Origin: Mikania micrantha
Lineage: Eukaryota; Streptophyta; Magnoliopsida; Asterales; Asteraceae
Direction of reading: 5' to 3'
Assembly: GCA_009363875.1 (NCBI GenBank)
Contig: CM018689.1
Coordinates: forward strand, 58,839,741 to 58,903,740
Length of the DNA: 64,000 bases
Below the pieces are notes generated by a model that saw only the letters and a list, made by a program, of their open reading frames with translations, was not told where the DNA came from and searched no databases. The position numbers were made by a program, and so were the translations under genes. Positions within the stretch are counted from its first letter, which is position 1. Each line of letters opens with the position of its first letter. This document shows positions 54,011 to 64,000 of this stretch, one piece after another.

Positions 54011-54887
54011 TTGTGCGCCTCCTGCTTGATGCCTTCTCAAATTCCCAATTATCATATCTTTTTTCTTTTTTTTTCTTTTTTTTTTGGTACGATGCCACAA
54101 TCTCGTTTATTATTAACGGGCCATCTAAAATATTCCTCCACTCCACAAAAGCATATTGGAGTTGGGCCAGGGATATCATGTGACCAATTACTAATTTGAT
54201 TCGGTTAGGAAGGATCTTCGTCATCAACTTATTAGAAATATCGTTTCATACATTTTTAAAATTTTGTTTTTCACCCTTATGCTTTAAGTCTTCTAAGCCA
54301 TTCAAATTAAAATAGAATATTCTTAAAATAAAGCCTATGTCGTTTAAACAATTAACATTTTTCACCCATGTGGTTGTAGTTTTTTTCTTTATCACATACC
54401 ATTTATTGTTTTCAATTGGAGGTAGATGCTAAAGCCGTTAATTGTTTAAACGTCATGGGTTTTATTATTATAATTGTCTGTTTTTTGTTGAATAAATTAA
54501 AAGACTTAAACCAAATAAGCTAAATGGTAATTTACTCAATAAAGTATTAGTAGTTTACTATTAGTTTTCCATAACAATGCTCGTACATAGGGTTTGAGTT
54601 TACCACTTGATTAAGAGAAATTCGTCCATGCCATTGGAGGAAAAACATCTATATTTTGTACAATTTATCAAAAAAATAAATGTCTTTTTAATTTAATTGT
54701 CATGTTAATATATAAAGTATCATTAATAGGTTCCATTGTTCCAAGATTTTATATAAAAAAGGAGTTTTACTAGATTTATATTTTTGTATTATACTTTTTT
54801 TTGTAATACATTTAAAAATATATAACAAAAAAAACACAAATCCAATACAAAATATACATGTTTTTGCGTGTTTAAAAATACAATACA
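54011..54887. other. AT-rich intergenic DNA
   Basis: No gene is supported; reading frames around 53842-54227 overlap repeat sequence and have no domain. Confidence 0.35.
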
Positions 54888-55240
54888 AGATTTAATCTAA
54901 AAACATATTACATATTATTTGTATTAGATTTAACTTTTTTTAGGATTTATGTTTTTTACACTATATTTAATTTTTTACTATATTTAAAGCACACTATAAA
55001 AAAATAAATTCAGTAAAAATATAATCTAATACAATGTTTTTAAACAAAAATATGTTTATAATTAAGATTTAATCTAAAAACATATTACATATTATTTGTA
55101 TTAGATTTAACTTTTTTTAGTATTTATGTTTTTTACACTATATTTAATTTTTTACTATATTTAAAGCACACTATAAAAAAATAAATTCAGTAAAAATATA
55201 ATCTAATACAATGTTTTTAAACAAAAATATGTATATAATT
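54888..55240 (+). repeat. Near-perfect 177-bp tandem duplication
   Basis: Copy 1 is 54888-55064 and copy 2 is 55065-55240. They start AGATTTAATCTAAAAACAT and differ by about three changes (AGGATTT against AGTATTT including one missing base, and TGTTTATAAT against TGTATATAAT). The sequence is AT-rich and non-coding. Confidence 0.9.
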
Positions 55241-55248
55241 AAGACTAA

Positions 55249-55450
55249 CAAAATGAACGAGTTGGGTTGGATCGGGTCGAGTGATGGCATGATGAGTTCA
55301 GGTCAAAATTTCGGATGGGTACGGTTCATGATGAGTTTCAAGAAAAATCAGTTTGCGTCTAAATGAGTTGTTTTTATGATGCTACCCATTTTAATTTAAG
55401 AGAGAATAATTGTTCATATAAACCAACTTAGTTATCTTGTTTTATGTCAA
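55249..55450 (-). mobile_element. hAT-type MITE, family M1, copy 6, internally deleted
   Basis: On the plus strand it begins with AAAATGAACGAGTTGGGTTGG, carries TGAGTTCAGGTCAAAATTT and ends with ATCTTGTTTTATGTCAAGAATGTCA. The middle part present in other copies is missing. Orientation is the same as copy 5. Confidence 0.5.
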
Positions 55451-58400
55451 GAATGTCATTTTTATTTTTAATGTTTATTACTCCTTTGCCCTTGTTAAAT
55501 TTTATAGATTGGAAATTTAGCTTATGCGTTATGGTCGGAAATTAGAAATTTTACTTATGTGTTATGGTCGTCGATAAAGCATAGTTTAAGTCTCATATAT
55601 TGAAAAATATGTTTAAAGAATTTTTGTCTAGTCGTTTTGAAAAAATAGAACTCATATTTAAGGCAATTTGATGTTTTTAGTTACCTTTCTATACAAAACT
55701 CAACTATAAAAAGTGAACAACATGATATACAAGTATTCATTTAATTTGGATGATTTTTTTAGCAATTAGTTTGGATCACTAACGAATTACTGAACTATTA
55801 TCATGCCACCAGCGATAGCATAATACCACCCGATTATTCTACCACCAAATCAACAGTTATTTTCAACACATTTGCTTTTAATGGAATAAACAAAAATGTG
55901 GTTTGGTTCACCGGCAACTGTCATGTAGTTTTCTTCATTCATTCCTTTGACTCTTTGAGAGTTTGAACATGCGCAGATGCGCTCCTTTTTTTTCCTTTTT
56001 AATTTTAATTTTAATTTTTTAAATCTTTTTTTGTGTTGGTTTTTTTATGTGACCCGTGCCCACTGATGAGTGAGTGTGCAACTTATGTTTTCTGGCTTTT
56101 TTTTTATTTTTGTTTTGTGTTTGTCTTAATTTAAGTTTTTTTTTTTTTTGGTTAATTCATTCGCCAACAATACAAAGTTAAAAATCAGCTCACCACGCAT
56201 GCAACTTGGTGTTAGATTGTTAGATGATCACATGATGGCCTACAGCAACACATGATTACGTCATCTAGTTTATTTTGAAACGAAAAATACCAGGTAACTA
56301 CATGTGCTTAGCCCAGTTGAACCGAATTAAAAAAAAAAAAAGTAAAATCATATCTTGTACGTTTATAAAAAAAAAAAATTAGAAACTCAAATATATTATA
56401 ATAAGGGCATGCATTTGATGGTTTTAATCTTATTTGATGGTTTTGATCTTGTTTGATGGTTTTGAAAAGATCAAGCTTAAGGTTGATAGTCATTTTTAAA
56501 CAGTTTAGAAATTTTTAATTTTCAATTTATGAATCAAACTTCACCCATGCACGAGTCATATTTCTAGAATATTAATTTGAATTTTTTTAAGTTATTTGAT
56601 ATAATTCATGAGATTTTAAAAATATCTACTTGTACAAGCGATCATAAAGTTATATCAATTAGATTTAAAGTGATACTATTTTATATGACAATGATGTCAA
56701 AAAATGGAGTTACTTTCATTATTTTTGTAGGAAATTGAAAATATCATTTTCCATATCTTAATATTATCGTCCCAACCGGTTGTTTTCTATCACGGGTCAA
56801 GATCCTAACTCCCATCGACAATTAATTCGAAACAGTAGATTCAAAAAGTGGTCATGCGTAACATTTATTATAAGCAATATCATATTTTGCTATAAAATAT
56901 TATTCAAATTCAGTTTTTATATCTTCTATGTCAATAAAAAAGTATATAATATAATTATTGATAAGCATAAAAAAATTTATAAAGATTTTTTTTCCATTGC
57001 TCCTCACTTTTCCACCCAACTACCATCACCATCTTCACCCACCCACCAGCCATTCACCACCATCATCCGATCACCCACCATCATGTGATTATTATTTCTT
57101 TCATGATAATTGAGGAAAGATGAAATCACAAGATATTTTTTACTAAAAAAGAGTAAAAATAATATAATTTTGACATGTGGTATAATAATTTAAATATTAC
57201 ATCTTATTTTTTTACTGGATTTTTGTGTTTTTTGTAATATATTTATGTTTTTGTACTACATTTTTATTTTTTTTGTACTTGATTGTTATTATTTTGTACT
57301 ACATTTTTTGATTTTTGTACTGGAATTCTTTTTTTACTGGATTTTGTTTTTTATACTAGATTTTTGTTTTTTTATTATTTTTAGCATGTCACATGTTAAA
57401 CTGTTATTTGTTCTTAGTTCTCTTAGGCAAAAATCCCTTAATAGTGGATCCAGCCTCTATCACCCTCTTGAATAATCACTTAGATTCATATCATGCATAC
57501 TTTTCTTTGTTTACACATATCATCTTCTTGTCACTACTCAGGTCTTTTATCGATCACACATAGCTTTTTTTACCCCTCAATCAATCAATCAATCAATCAA
57601 TCTTATGAAAGGTTCATCACACATATCAACATGCTTCTTGAGTCACCCAGAAAGGTTGTATGGCTCATGCATGACCCTTACGCGATCGCACATATCGTCT
57701 CTTCATTGTCTCCTTATGCTCACAATTCACAAAGAACCTCTTCTCTGGCTCACATAGAACTGAACTTCTTGCTTCTTTTCTAGGCCAACCTTTCACAGGC
57801 TTGAACACAAACCACAAAGGTCTCATTTGTCACTTGAACATACAGATTTAACTTTTTTCTTTATGCTAACCACAAAGTCTAGACCAGCCCTTCTTTTTTT
57901 TTTTTCATCTGTTTAACACAAAAGCCACTGGCTGGTCTAGTGCACCATACTCAACCCTATGTCCAATGGGTTGCTCCCTCTCCAAAAGGTTAATGTTTCT
58001 TAGTATTAACTCTCATACCAAGTTTTAGAATAATTGGATTAGGTAATTAAAAAACATGATGAGCAAAAGTATATTTATGAAATTCAAATTAACACTTTGA
58101 AAACCACCTAAAACAAAGAATTCCAATTAACATGCCCCAAAGGCCCAAACAACATATTTTAACCCAAGTAAAACCGTATTGCCTAATCATTCGGATAAAC
58201 GCAAACAAAATAAGCAAGCCAATTAATACATAAAACAACCAATTTTTTTGTTATTTAGTCAAGATTAAATCTTCAAAATCCACTATCGGAGAAGCTCTAA
58301 AGGATATAAAAAAATCAATTATAATAATAATCTAAATTTTGGATAAATGATTAAAAATCAGTTTGAATAATAACCCAAATTTTAGATAAATGATAAAAAA

Positions 58401-59616
58401 ATTCACATTAATAATAACAACTAGCGGAGAAGCTCTAAATAACAGATTAGATTGTAGTTTGTATTTGTCGGTTTCCATTCTTGAATTTGTCGGTTTTAAT
58501 TCTTGAGTTTGTCGGTGTAAAACACAAAATAACGCAAAATCTTTTTTGGCCTTTTTTTAATATTAAAATAAAAGACTTTATTTATTTCAATCGTTGAACG
58601 AGACAACGAGTAAAGTCTGGCTATAAGTTATTAATTTTTTTTAAATATTCAAAAAATTACATAATCTTTCAGAGTCAAGTCCTAGAAAAAGCAAGTGTCT
58701 TTTCATTGTGCTTAAGGACCTGCTAAAACAAAACATATGATAATGCTATCGAACTCTATTATATTATATTATATTATATATTATATATTATGTTATATAT
58801 TTTAATGTGATTGAATATAAAAAATCTTAAAAAGTTCGAAGGTGTAGAGTGTGTGCTCGTTCAAGGAATCTGAGTTCCGGACCAAGCGGGGTCAAGAGGG
58901 CCACACCCCCTTGTAGTGTTCGGGGCAACGTCCTAAAACCTATTGGATTATAACCACAAATTCACCAGTCAAAACCAACTGCCATTAACTGTCATACACT
59001 TGGTTTGTGTTAAACACAGAAGATGTATGCGCAGAAGATTCATTCGAATTTCATATCACAAACATCTATTGGATTATACCTTGATTAAATTTCTTGAACT
59101 TGAATCGTAGAAATATTGATTTCGTATAGTGATTTCGTATAGTGATTTCATACATGATCTCATAAATTTCCAAGTGTTTATTACCGAATTTCTCCAAGAA
59201 ATTATGCATCAATACCACAAATCTGCGTATGCGAGCATTAATAACTGGAGTCGAGCTTTAAGGCTTAAGCTAGTGATTCGCGTCTTATTTTTTTCAATAA
59301 AATAACGTTATTTTATTAAAATATAAATAAAAAATATATACAGTTTAGACTGGACAAAATCGATATTGTTTATGACTGGTTCTTATTATATTTGTATGAT
59401 AACTGATAGATTCAGTACACAAACAAACAGACATAAAATATTATGTTTTTCAAAAGGTTTACAAAATTATTATTATGTTTTCTAATATTGAATCTACTTT
59501 TAATATTATATCACTACAAGATTAGTCGTGATGCACCAGTATTTACATCAAAATTCTATTGAGTTGTAAGATCTTTGTATAAGTAAAATAATTTTTTTAA
59601 GGTCAAGAACTTAGTA
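55451..59616. other. Intergenic DNA without a supported gene
   Basis: The stretch is AT-rich with homopolymer runs. At 57190-57370 there is a degenerate series of TTTTTGTACTACAT/TTTACTGGATTT units. A (AATC)n tract lies at 57578-57601. The region 57480-58020 is less AT-rich and ends with CTCTCATACCAAG, a poor match to a copia primer-binding site on the minus strand, so it may be an old retrotransposon remnant. A GC-richer patch near 58850-58935 is unidentified. Confidence 0.3.
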
Positions 59617-59624
59617 CGAGTAAA

Positions 59625-62600
59625 TAGAGGTGGGCATTGAAACCGGTTTCAAACCCGAACCCGGGGTTCAACCCGGAACCGGACCCGGTTTCAACCCGGT
59701 CTACCCCCAACCCGGTTCCAACCCGGTAGAACCCACCGGTTCCTAACCGGTTTGCATTTTTAATTTCGCCACCGGTTCCAAACCGGGTTCAACCCGAACC
59801 GGTTTCAACCCGGTTTTGACCGTTTGAACCAAAAAGTCGAGTTCTAGCCGTTGAACTAGCCGTTTGGACCGATTTTTAGCCGTTTTTTTGATGTTTTTGG
59901 TCCAAAACTTGGTATAAATTGTTGTGGCTTGGTTTAGCTTGATTCCACACTTGAAAACGAACATTCTAAGCCAAAAACGCTCTCGTTTCATATACCCGAC
60001 TGCTTTACTCTCTTTGTTTCGCGATACATTTTTATTACACGCGTATTTTAAACAAGTTGTTAACGCAGTGGCTCAATCTACATCTTCTGTCGGTTAAGGT
60101 TCTAACGCCGAAGCTACAGTTGTCCGTGTTCTTACGCATAGTAGGAACATGGAAATATGGTGTAACTGGGATTTAGTTGAGATGAGTGATGGGTCTCAAA
60201 AGGCTCGTTGCAAATATTGTGGTATGCTTCTTGCAAAAGAATCAAACACGAGTTTGAAGAAACATATTACCAAACCATTTTGCAAGGCGTTGAAGAATGA
60301 TCCAGAAAGTCAACAAACACAAATCAGTAATGATGGTGGAATTTTTCACTACAACGTAGACGAGGTTCGTGATAGAATGACGAGGTTCGTGATAGAATGA
60401 CGAAGTTCGTGATTCAAGAGGCGTTGCCGTTTGAACATTTCGACAACCCTCGTTTAACAAACATGACTCGAGATACGCTTCAGCCTCGTTATAATCATGT
60501 AAGTCGAAGGACGCTAAGGCGTCATTGTTTAAAAATGTGGAACAACGCAAAAAAAGATTTGATCTTATTTTTTGAAAAACTAAACACTGGTGTAAACTTA
60601 ACTACAGACGTTTAGTCTGCACCACATGGTTTACCGGAATCGTATATTTGCGTCACCGCCCATTGGGTGGATCCCGGTTCGTGGCAAATGATGAAATGTA
60701 CGATTGCGTTTGAACTTTTCATGTATCCACATACGGCTGAATATTTGTTTCAACTATTAGATTTCGTAATAACACAATTTAATTTGGAAAAGAAACTATT
60801 TTCAATAGCATTTGATAATGCTTCAAACAACACTGCTGCAGTGAAAAAATTAAAATTAAAATACACACCATTTTGCAACGGTATACTTTTCCACAGTCGA
60901 TGTGTAGCACATATTATTAACTTAGCGGTGCAAGACGGTCTTTCTTTACCGAATCTTGAAACTTTCAAATATGGTTTTAGAAATATGATACATGATGTTT
61001 TTAAAAAAAGTAGAAAAACATTTACCGATTACAAAAAATTGTGTAAAGATACGAACAGACCTTGTTATGGTCCTAATTGGGATGTACCTACTCGGGGGAA
61101 CTCCACTTTTAAAATGTTTGAAAGTGCTTTAAAACAAAGAGCAACTTTACAAACATTTCATACGAGTCTTTGTGAAGGTGGTTACGCCGAACAATTTTCG
61201 GACTTGGCTTGGGAGAATATTCAAAATTTAACTGATTTTCTTGAAGCTTTTAAAACCGCCACTACAAAATTATCAGGGGTTTATTATCCTACTAGTCCAT
61301 TGGTGTTACCAGAATTGTATTTGATGACGTCAAATTTAAAAAATTTTGAAATGAAAAACCAAATGTTTGAAGAAATGGTAAGTCCAATGAAAGTCAAATT
61401 AAAGAAATATTTTAAAGATTTACCACCCGTGTTTACTTGTGCCGCTGCTTTAAACCCAATTTTGAATGTTTGATAGACGAAATAAATGATAATTTGGATA
61501 TTCATGTAGAAGATCCAAATTTTTCAAATGATGCAAAAAAAAGTTTTCAACATAGTTTAGAAAGTATGTAAGAATTTTATTTAATTAAATATGGTCCTAA
61601 TATAAACATACGTACGAGCACGAGCGCATCAAGCTCGAGTAGCAGACCTCGTGATCCGCTTCTTAGTTTATTTAATACCGTTCGTAATGAAACGGCAAAG
61701 TGACAAAGGGGTAACACCCCTTCAAGTGAGCTCGGAAGGTATAGTGGAACATATTTTGTTTCCACTTTTCAATCCTAGGATTATCACAATTTAGACCTTT
61801 TGTCATGGTGGAAAGGAAAGGAATCCGATTATCCGATTCTATCCACTATGGTACGTGATTTACTAACCGTCCAAGCTTCTACGGTAGCTTCGGAATCTGC
61901 GTTTTCTCTTAGTGGCAGGGTATTATCTTTACGAAGAACAAGACTTACTCCGGAATCAGTAGAGACGTGTATTTGCTTAAAGGATCACTTGGACGCGATC
62001 GATCGAATTCAAAACATAACAAACCTCGAAGATGAAATCGAACTTGAAACAATGGTACACGAAGAGGAGGTGGAGGAAGGATTATCTCCCGACATATCCG
62101 ATGAAGAACTTGCACAAGAAGCTCGTGCTCGTAAACGTACGCAAACGAAAGCGGGAACAAGCACGGAATAAAACGCATGTTCTCAAGTTATTGTATTTGT
62201 ATTTATCTTTTTAAGTTATGTATGTTTTTTTTTAAATAATTAAAAGAGAAATAAATGTTAAATACAATTTTTATTTTTATGTTATGTATGTAATTTATTG
62301 TAAAATTACTAGAAATAATAATGAATTTTTTTAATATCATTATTTTTTTTATTCATGTTCTTAAATCAAGTATTTTTTTTTATTATTTATGCATGTCTTT
62401 TTTTTTAAATAATTGAAATATAAATAAATGTATTAAAAGTTATTTTTATTTTTTAGTTATGTATGTAATTTATTGTAAATTATTAGAAATAATAATGAAT
62501 GTTTTTAATATGATTTTCTTTTTATTTATGTATTCACACTTATAAAAAAAAAAAAAAAAATTTAAACCGAACCCGGTTTGAACCCGGTAGGTGTACCCGG

Positions 62601-62759
62601 TTCTGGACCCGACCCTACCCGGTTCTACCGGTTTTAGATCTACAAATGTGAAACCGGTTCCAAACCGGTTCGGGTTCACCTCAAAACCGGTTTCACCGGA
62701 CCCGGTCCAAAATTGAACCCGGTTCGGGTTTAAAATTGAACCCGGTTTGCCCATCTCTA
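59625..62759 (+). mobile_element. hAT transposon with broken transposase (3.1 kb)
   Basis: The ends are TAGAGGTGGGCA and, reversed, TAGAGATGGGCA. The flanking sequences are CGAGTAAA (59617-59624) and CGAAGTAAA (62760-62768), an 8-bp duplication with one inserted base. Both subterminal zones (about 59640-59830 and 62565-62755) are arrays of AACCCGGTT, ACCGGTT and complements. The interior encodes a BED finger/hAT transposase interrupted by several mutations, so the element is now non-autonomous. Confidence 0.9.
60149..62171 (+). pseudogene. hAT transposase pseudogene (BED zinc finger, RNase H-like core, hAT dimerisation tail)
   Basis: Pieces of one transposase follow in order. 60149-60400: an N-terminal BED zinc finger (CKYCGMLL ... 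LKKHITKPFC). 60397-60615: a connecting domain (FEHFDNPRL, YNHVSRRTLRRHCL). 60667-61473: part of the catalytic region (SIAFDNASNN, HSRCVAHIINLAVQDGL). 61800-62171: the hAT C-terminal dimerisation domain (SWWKGKESDYPILSTMVRDL, ASTVASESAFSLSGR, an acidic tail). The breaks are: a 20-bp tandem duplication at about 60361-60400 that shifts the frame; a TAG at 60613-60615 where a tryptophan codon would be expected; a frameshift near 61470; and further stops (TAA near 61571, TGA near 61701, TAG near 61779). It resembles plant zinc finger BED domain-containing RICESLEEPER-type hAT proteins. An in-frame TAA also lies upstream of the 60149 ATG. Confidence 0.88.
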
Positions 62760-62846
62760 CGAAGTAAATATAATTTGGACACCTTAAATAAACATACATT
62801 CAAATTTGTGTAACAAATAATATCAGTTCATAATTCTAATAGTAGC

Positions 62847-63023
62847 CAAAAAATAATAATAATAATTCTAGGGCGAGTGCTTGGGTCGGGTTTTCCTCGG
62901 GAATTGGTGGTTTGTGGGCTGGAGGCTCCGTCCGTCTGGACTAGTGACCATATTGGGCATCCTTTAGCCATTGGGGGCCATGTACGGAGTACCCGACAGT
63001 TGATTAGTTGGCCGTTCAAAAAA
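62847..63023 (+). mobile_element. SINE-like retroposon (177 bp)
   Basis: A perfect 15-bp duplication AATTCTAATAGTAGC lies at 62832-62846 and 63024-63038. The element ends TTGGCCGTTCAAAAAA, the same tail as the SINE at 36145-36379. Its 5' part is AATAATAAT-rich, and no good A-box or B-box is visible, so it may be 5'-truncated or from a different subfamily. Confidence 0.75.
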
Positions 63024-63038
63024 AATTCTAATAGTAGC

Positions 63039-63260
63039 AGCAATTTTGACTTTAAAAGTCAAATACACACAAAGAGTAAGAAGATTTGGACCTCAAAACC
63101 ACAAAAAAAATTTATTCAAGGTTACACTTCATATAATCTATTTACACATATTTTTATGGATCGCCATGAAACGTTCACAAAATAAACAAAACAAAACGTT
63201 TTGATCCTTAATCTATTACTTCGATATAAACTAAATACAACAAAGTATAATTACCAAGAA
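63039..63260. other. Probable 3' flank/UTR of the purple acid phosphatase gene
   Basis: This AT-rich stretch lies downstream of the phosphatase stop codon (gene on the minus strand). No other feature is seen. Confidence 0.4.
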
Positions 63261-64000
63261 TCATGATTCTTCTGTTGTCTTGAGTTGTATCCATTCTTTA
63301 TTCGTGACAACTTCCTTTTTTCCACGTGACATAAATCCAAGAAGATAACCCACCAGAAGACCGGATAATAGAATGCCAGCCCCCTTAACATACCACAAAA
63401 TTGATGTTTTCCCATCTTTACCCTTTCCATCATCATTGTCCATACGCTCCACAAAGGGTGTATTAGTAATTTTACCATTTACGACTTCCCCGTTGGCAAG
63501 TATCTCTACCTTATCGTGCATCTCACCATCATGGTTTCCGATATATGTAAAAGTTAACCTCTCTTTGTTAGCGATGAGTTTAGTGTATCCAAACTCACTG
63601 CCTCTGAATATGGAGTGGGCTGGTTGAGGGAAGATTGGCATGTCTGGATGGTTAGATCTGGGTGCCCATATGGGCTGCCAATCTTGACCAGCCATACCAA
63701 TCACCACATGGATCGGCCCACTACCACAAGTGTAATTTTTCATTGGACAAAAACGTTCGTACACATGAACATGGCCCCAAAGGGCTAGGTTCACCTTGTT
63801 GTCCACCAACAATGGTTCTAAATGTTCACGCATCTTTTCACCCATAGGCCGGTCCCTAACCTCATTGCTCGTGGTGTACATCGGTCTATGACCTTGGACC
63901 ACAACAAACGGTGTTTTGACCCGGTCAACTGACTCCAAATCTTTCTTCAAAAACTCATATTGTTCACTCCCTTTTAGAAAATTTGTTTCGGTAGATAAAT
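63261..64000 (-). CDS. Purple acid phosphatase, PAP2/PAP9 type, C-terminal part (partial)
   Basis: The frame is open from the window edge at 64000 (reading LSTETNFLKGSEQYEFLK and onward) to the stop at 63261, about 246 codons; the N-terminal two thirds lies outside. Two of the five metallophosphatase blocks are present: VVVQGHRPMY (the VxxH block) and WGHVHVYERF (the GHxH block). Next come GMAGQDWQPIW, FPQPAHSIFRGSEFGY and IGNHDGEMHD, typical of the high-molecular-weight plant purple acid phosphatases. Near the C-terminus a hydrophobic helix (WYVKGAGILLSGLLVGYLLG) is followed by a basic tail, as in Arabidopsis PAP2 and PAP9. In PAP2 that tail anchors the protein in the outer membranes of chloroplasts and mitochondria; whether that holds here is inference. 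The family removes phosphate from phosphoesters using a two-metal centre. The exon structure upstream is unknown. Confidence 0.92.
   Translation of the reverse strand, partial: LSTETNFLKGSEQYEFLKKDLESVDRVKTPFVVVQGHRPMYTTSNEVRDRPMGEKMREHLEPLLVDNKVNLALWGHVHVYERFCPMKNYTCGSGPIHVVIGMAGQDWQPIWAPRSNHPDMPIFPQPAHSIFRGSEFGYTKLIANKERLTFTYIGNHDGEMHDKVEILANGEVVNGKITNTPFVERMDNDDGKGKDGKTSILWYVKGAGILLSGLLVGYLLGFMSRGKKEVVTNKEWIQLKTTEES

Noticed and set aside
57480..58020. Possible old copia remnant, with a TTGGTATGAGAG primer-site-like word on the minus strand
   Set aside because: One near-match to a primer-binding site is not enough. No LTR pair, pol domain or target duplication was found.
63373..63847. Plus-strand frames at the right edge
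   Set aside because: They are antisense shadows of the purple acid phosphatase exon.

Overview
This window is plant nuclear DNA, most likely from a eudicot. The evidence is AT-rich sequence with long introns, plant-only gene families (EAR-type C2H2 zinc finger, WRKY, a tail-anchored purple acid phosphatase) and a dense load of plant transposons. The species cannot be fixed from the sequence; an asterid is plausible but that is a guess.

Only three host genes are supported. (1) An intronless C2H2 zinc-finger repressor of the ZAT type lies at 1722-3164 (+). (2) A three-exon WRKY57 orthologue lies at 17865-25812 (-); its exons join in frame to a 308-residue protein, and its introns of about 3.0 and 4.0 kb hold MITEs. 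(3) The 3' end of a membrane-anchored purple acid phosphatase of the PAP2/PAP9 type lies at 63261-64000 (-) and runs off the window.

The rest is mostly mobile DNA. 1-8.8 kb: the ZAT gene flanked by a hAT MITE (1039-1238) and a Mutator-type MITE (3485-3762), then AT-rich DNA, a hAT-MITE copy and a CACTA end. 8.8-12.9 kb: a young but deleted Ty1/copia element (8783-12876) with both LTRs and a TATAG target duplication. 13-26 kb: AT-rich DNA and the WRKY57 gene. 26-32.2 kb: an unclassified repeat with a TCGCGA-rich minisatellite in two diverged copies, a SINE, a short Helitron-like element and a 917-bp Mutator-type foldback. 32.7-34 kb: a SINE cut by two CACTA-derived insertions. 36-37 kb: a SINE and a hAT MITE. 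38.5-42.4 kb: a three-layer nest with a 2.8-kb solo LTR inside a Harbinger-like MITE inside Helitron-like sequence. 42.8-45.2 kb: Helitron-like sequence enclosing what looks like a captured exon of an LTD/GDC1 (LHCP translocation defect) gene. 46.4-48.1 kb: a SINE and another hAT MITE. 49.4-52.5 kb: five adjacent copies of one Helitron-like family. 52.7-55.3 kb: hAT MITEs and a near-perfect 177-bp tandem duplication. 59.6-62.8 kb: a hAT element with a multiply broken transposase.

No gene cluster or pathway is visible; the three host genes are independent. I found no clearly new biological system. The observations most worth checking are the captured LTD/GDC1-like exon, the palindromic foldback in a WRKY57 intron, the TCGCGA minisatellite and the Helitron-like array. 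All family names were assigned by eye from motifs, terminal repeats and target-site duplications; no database search was run.
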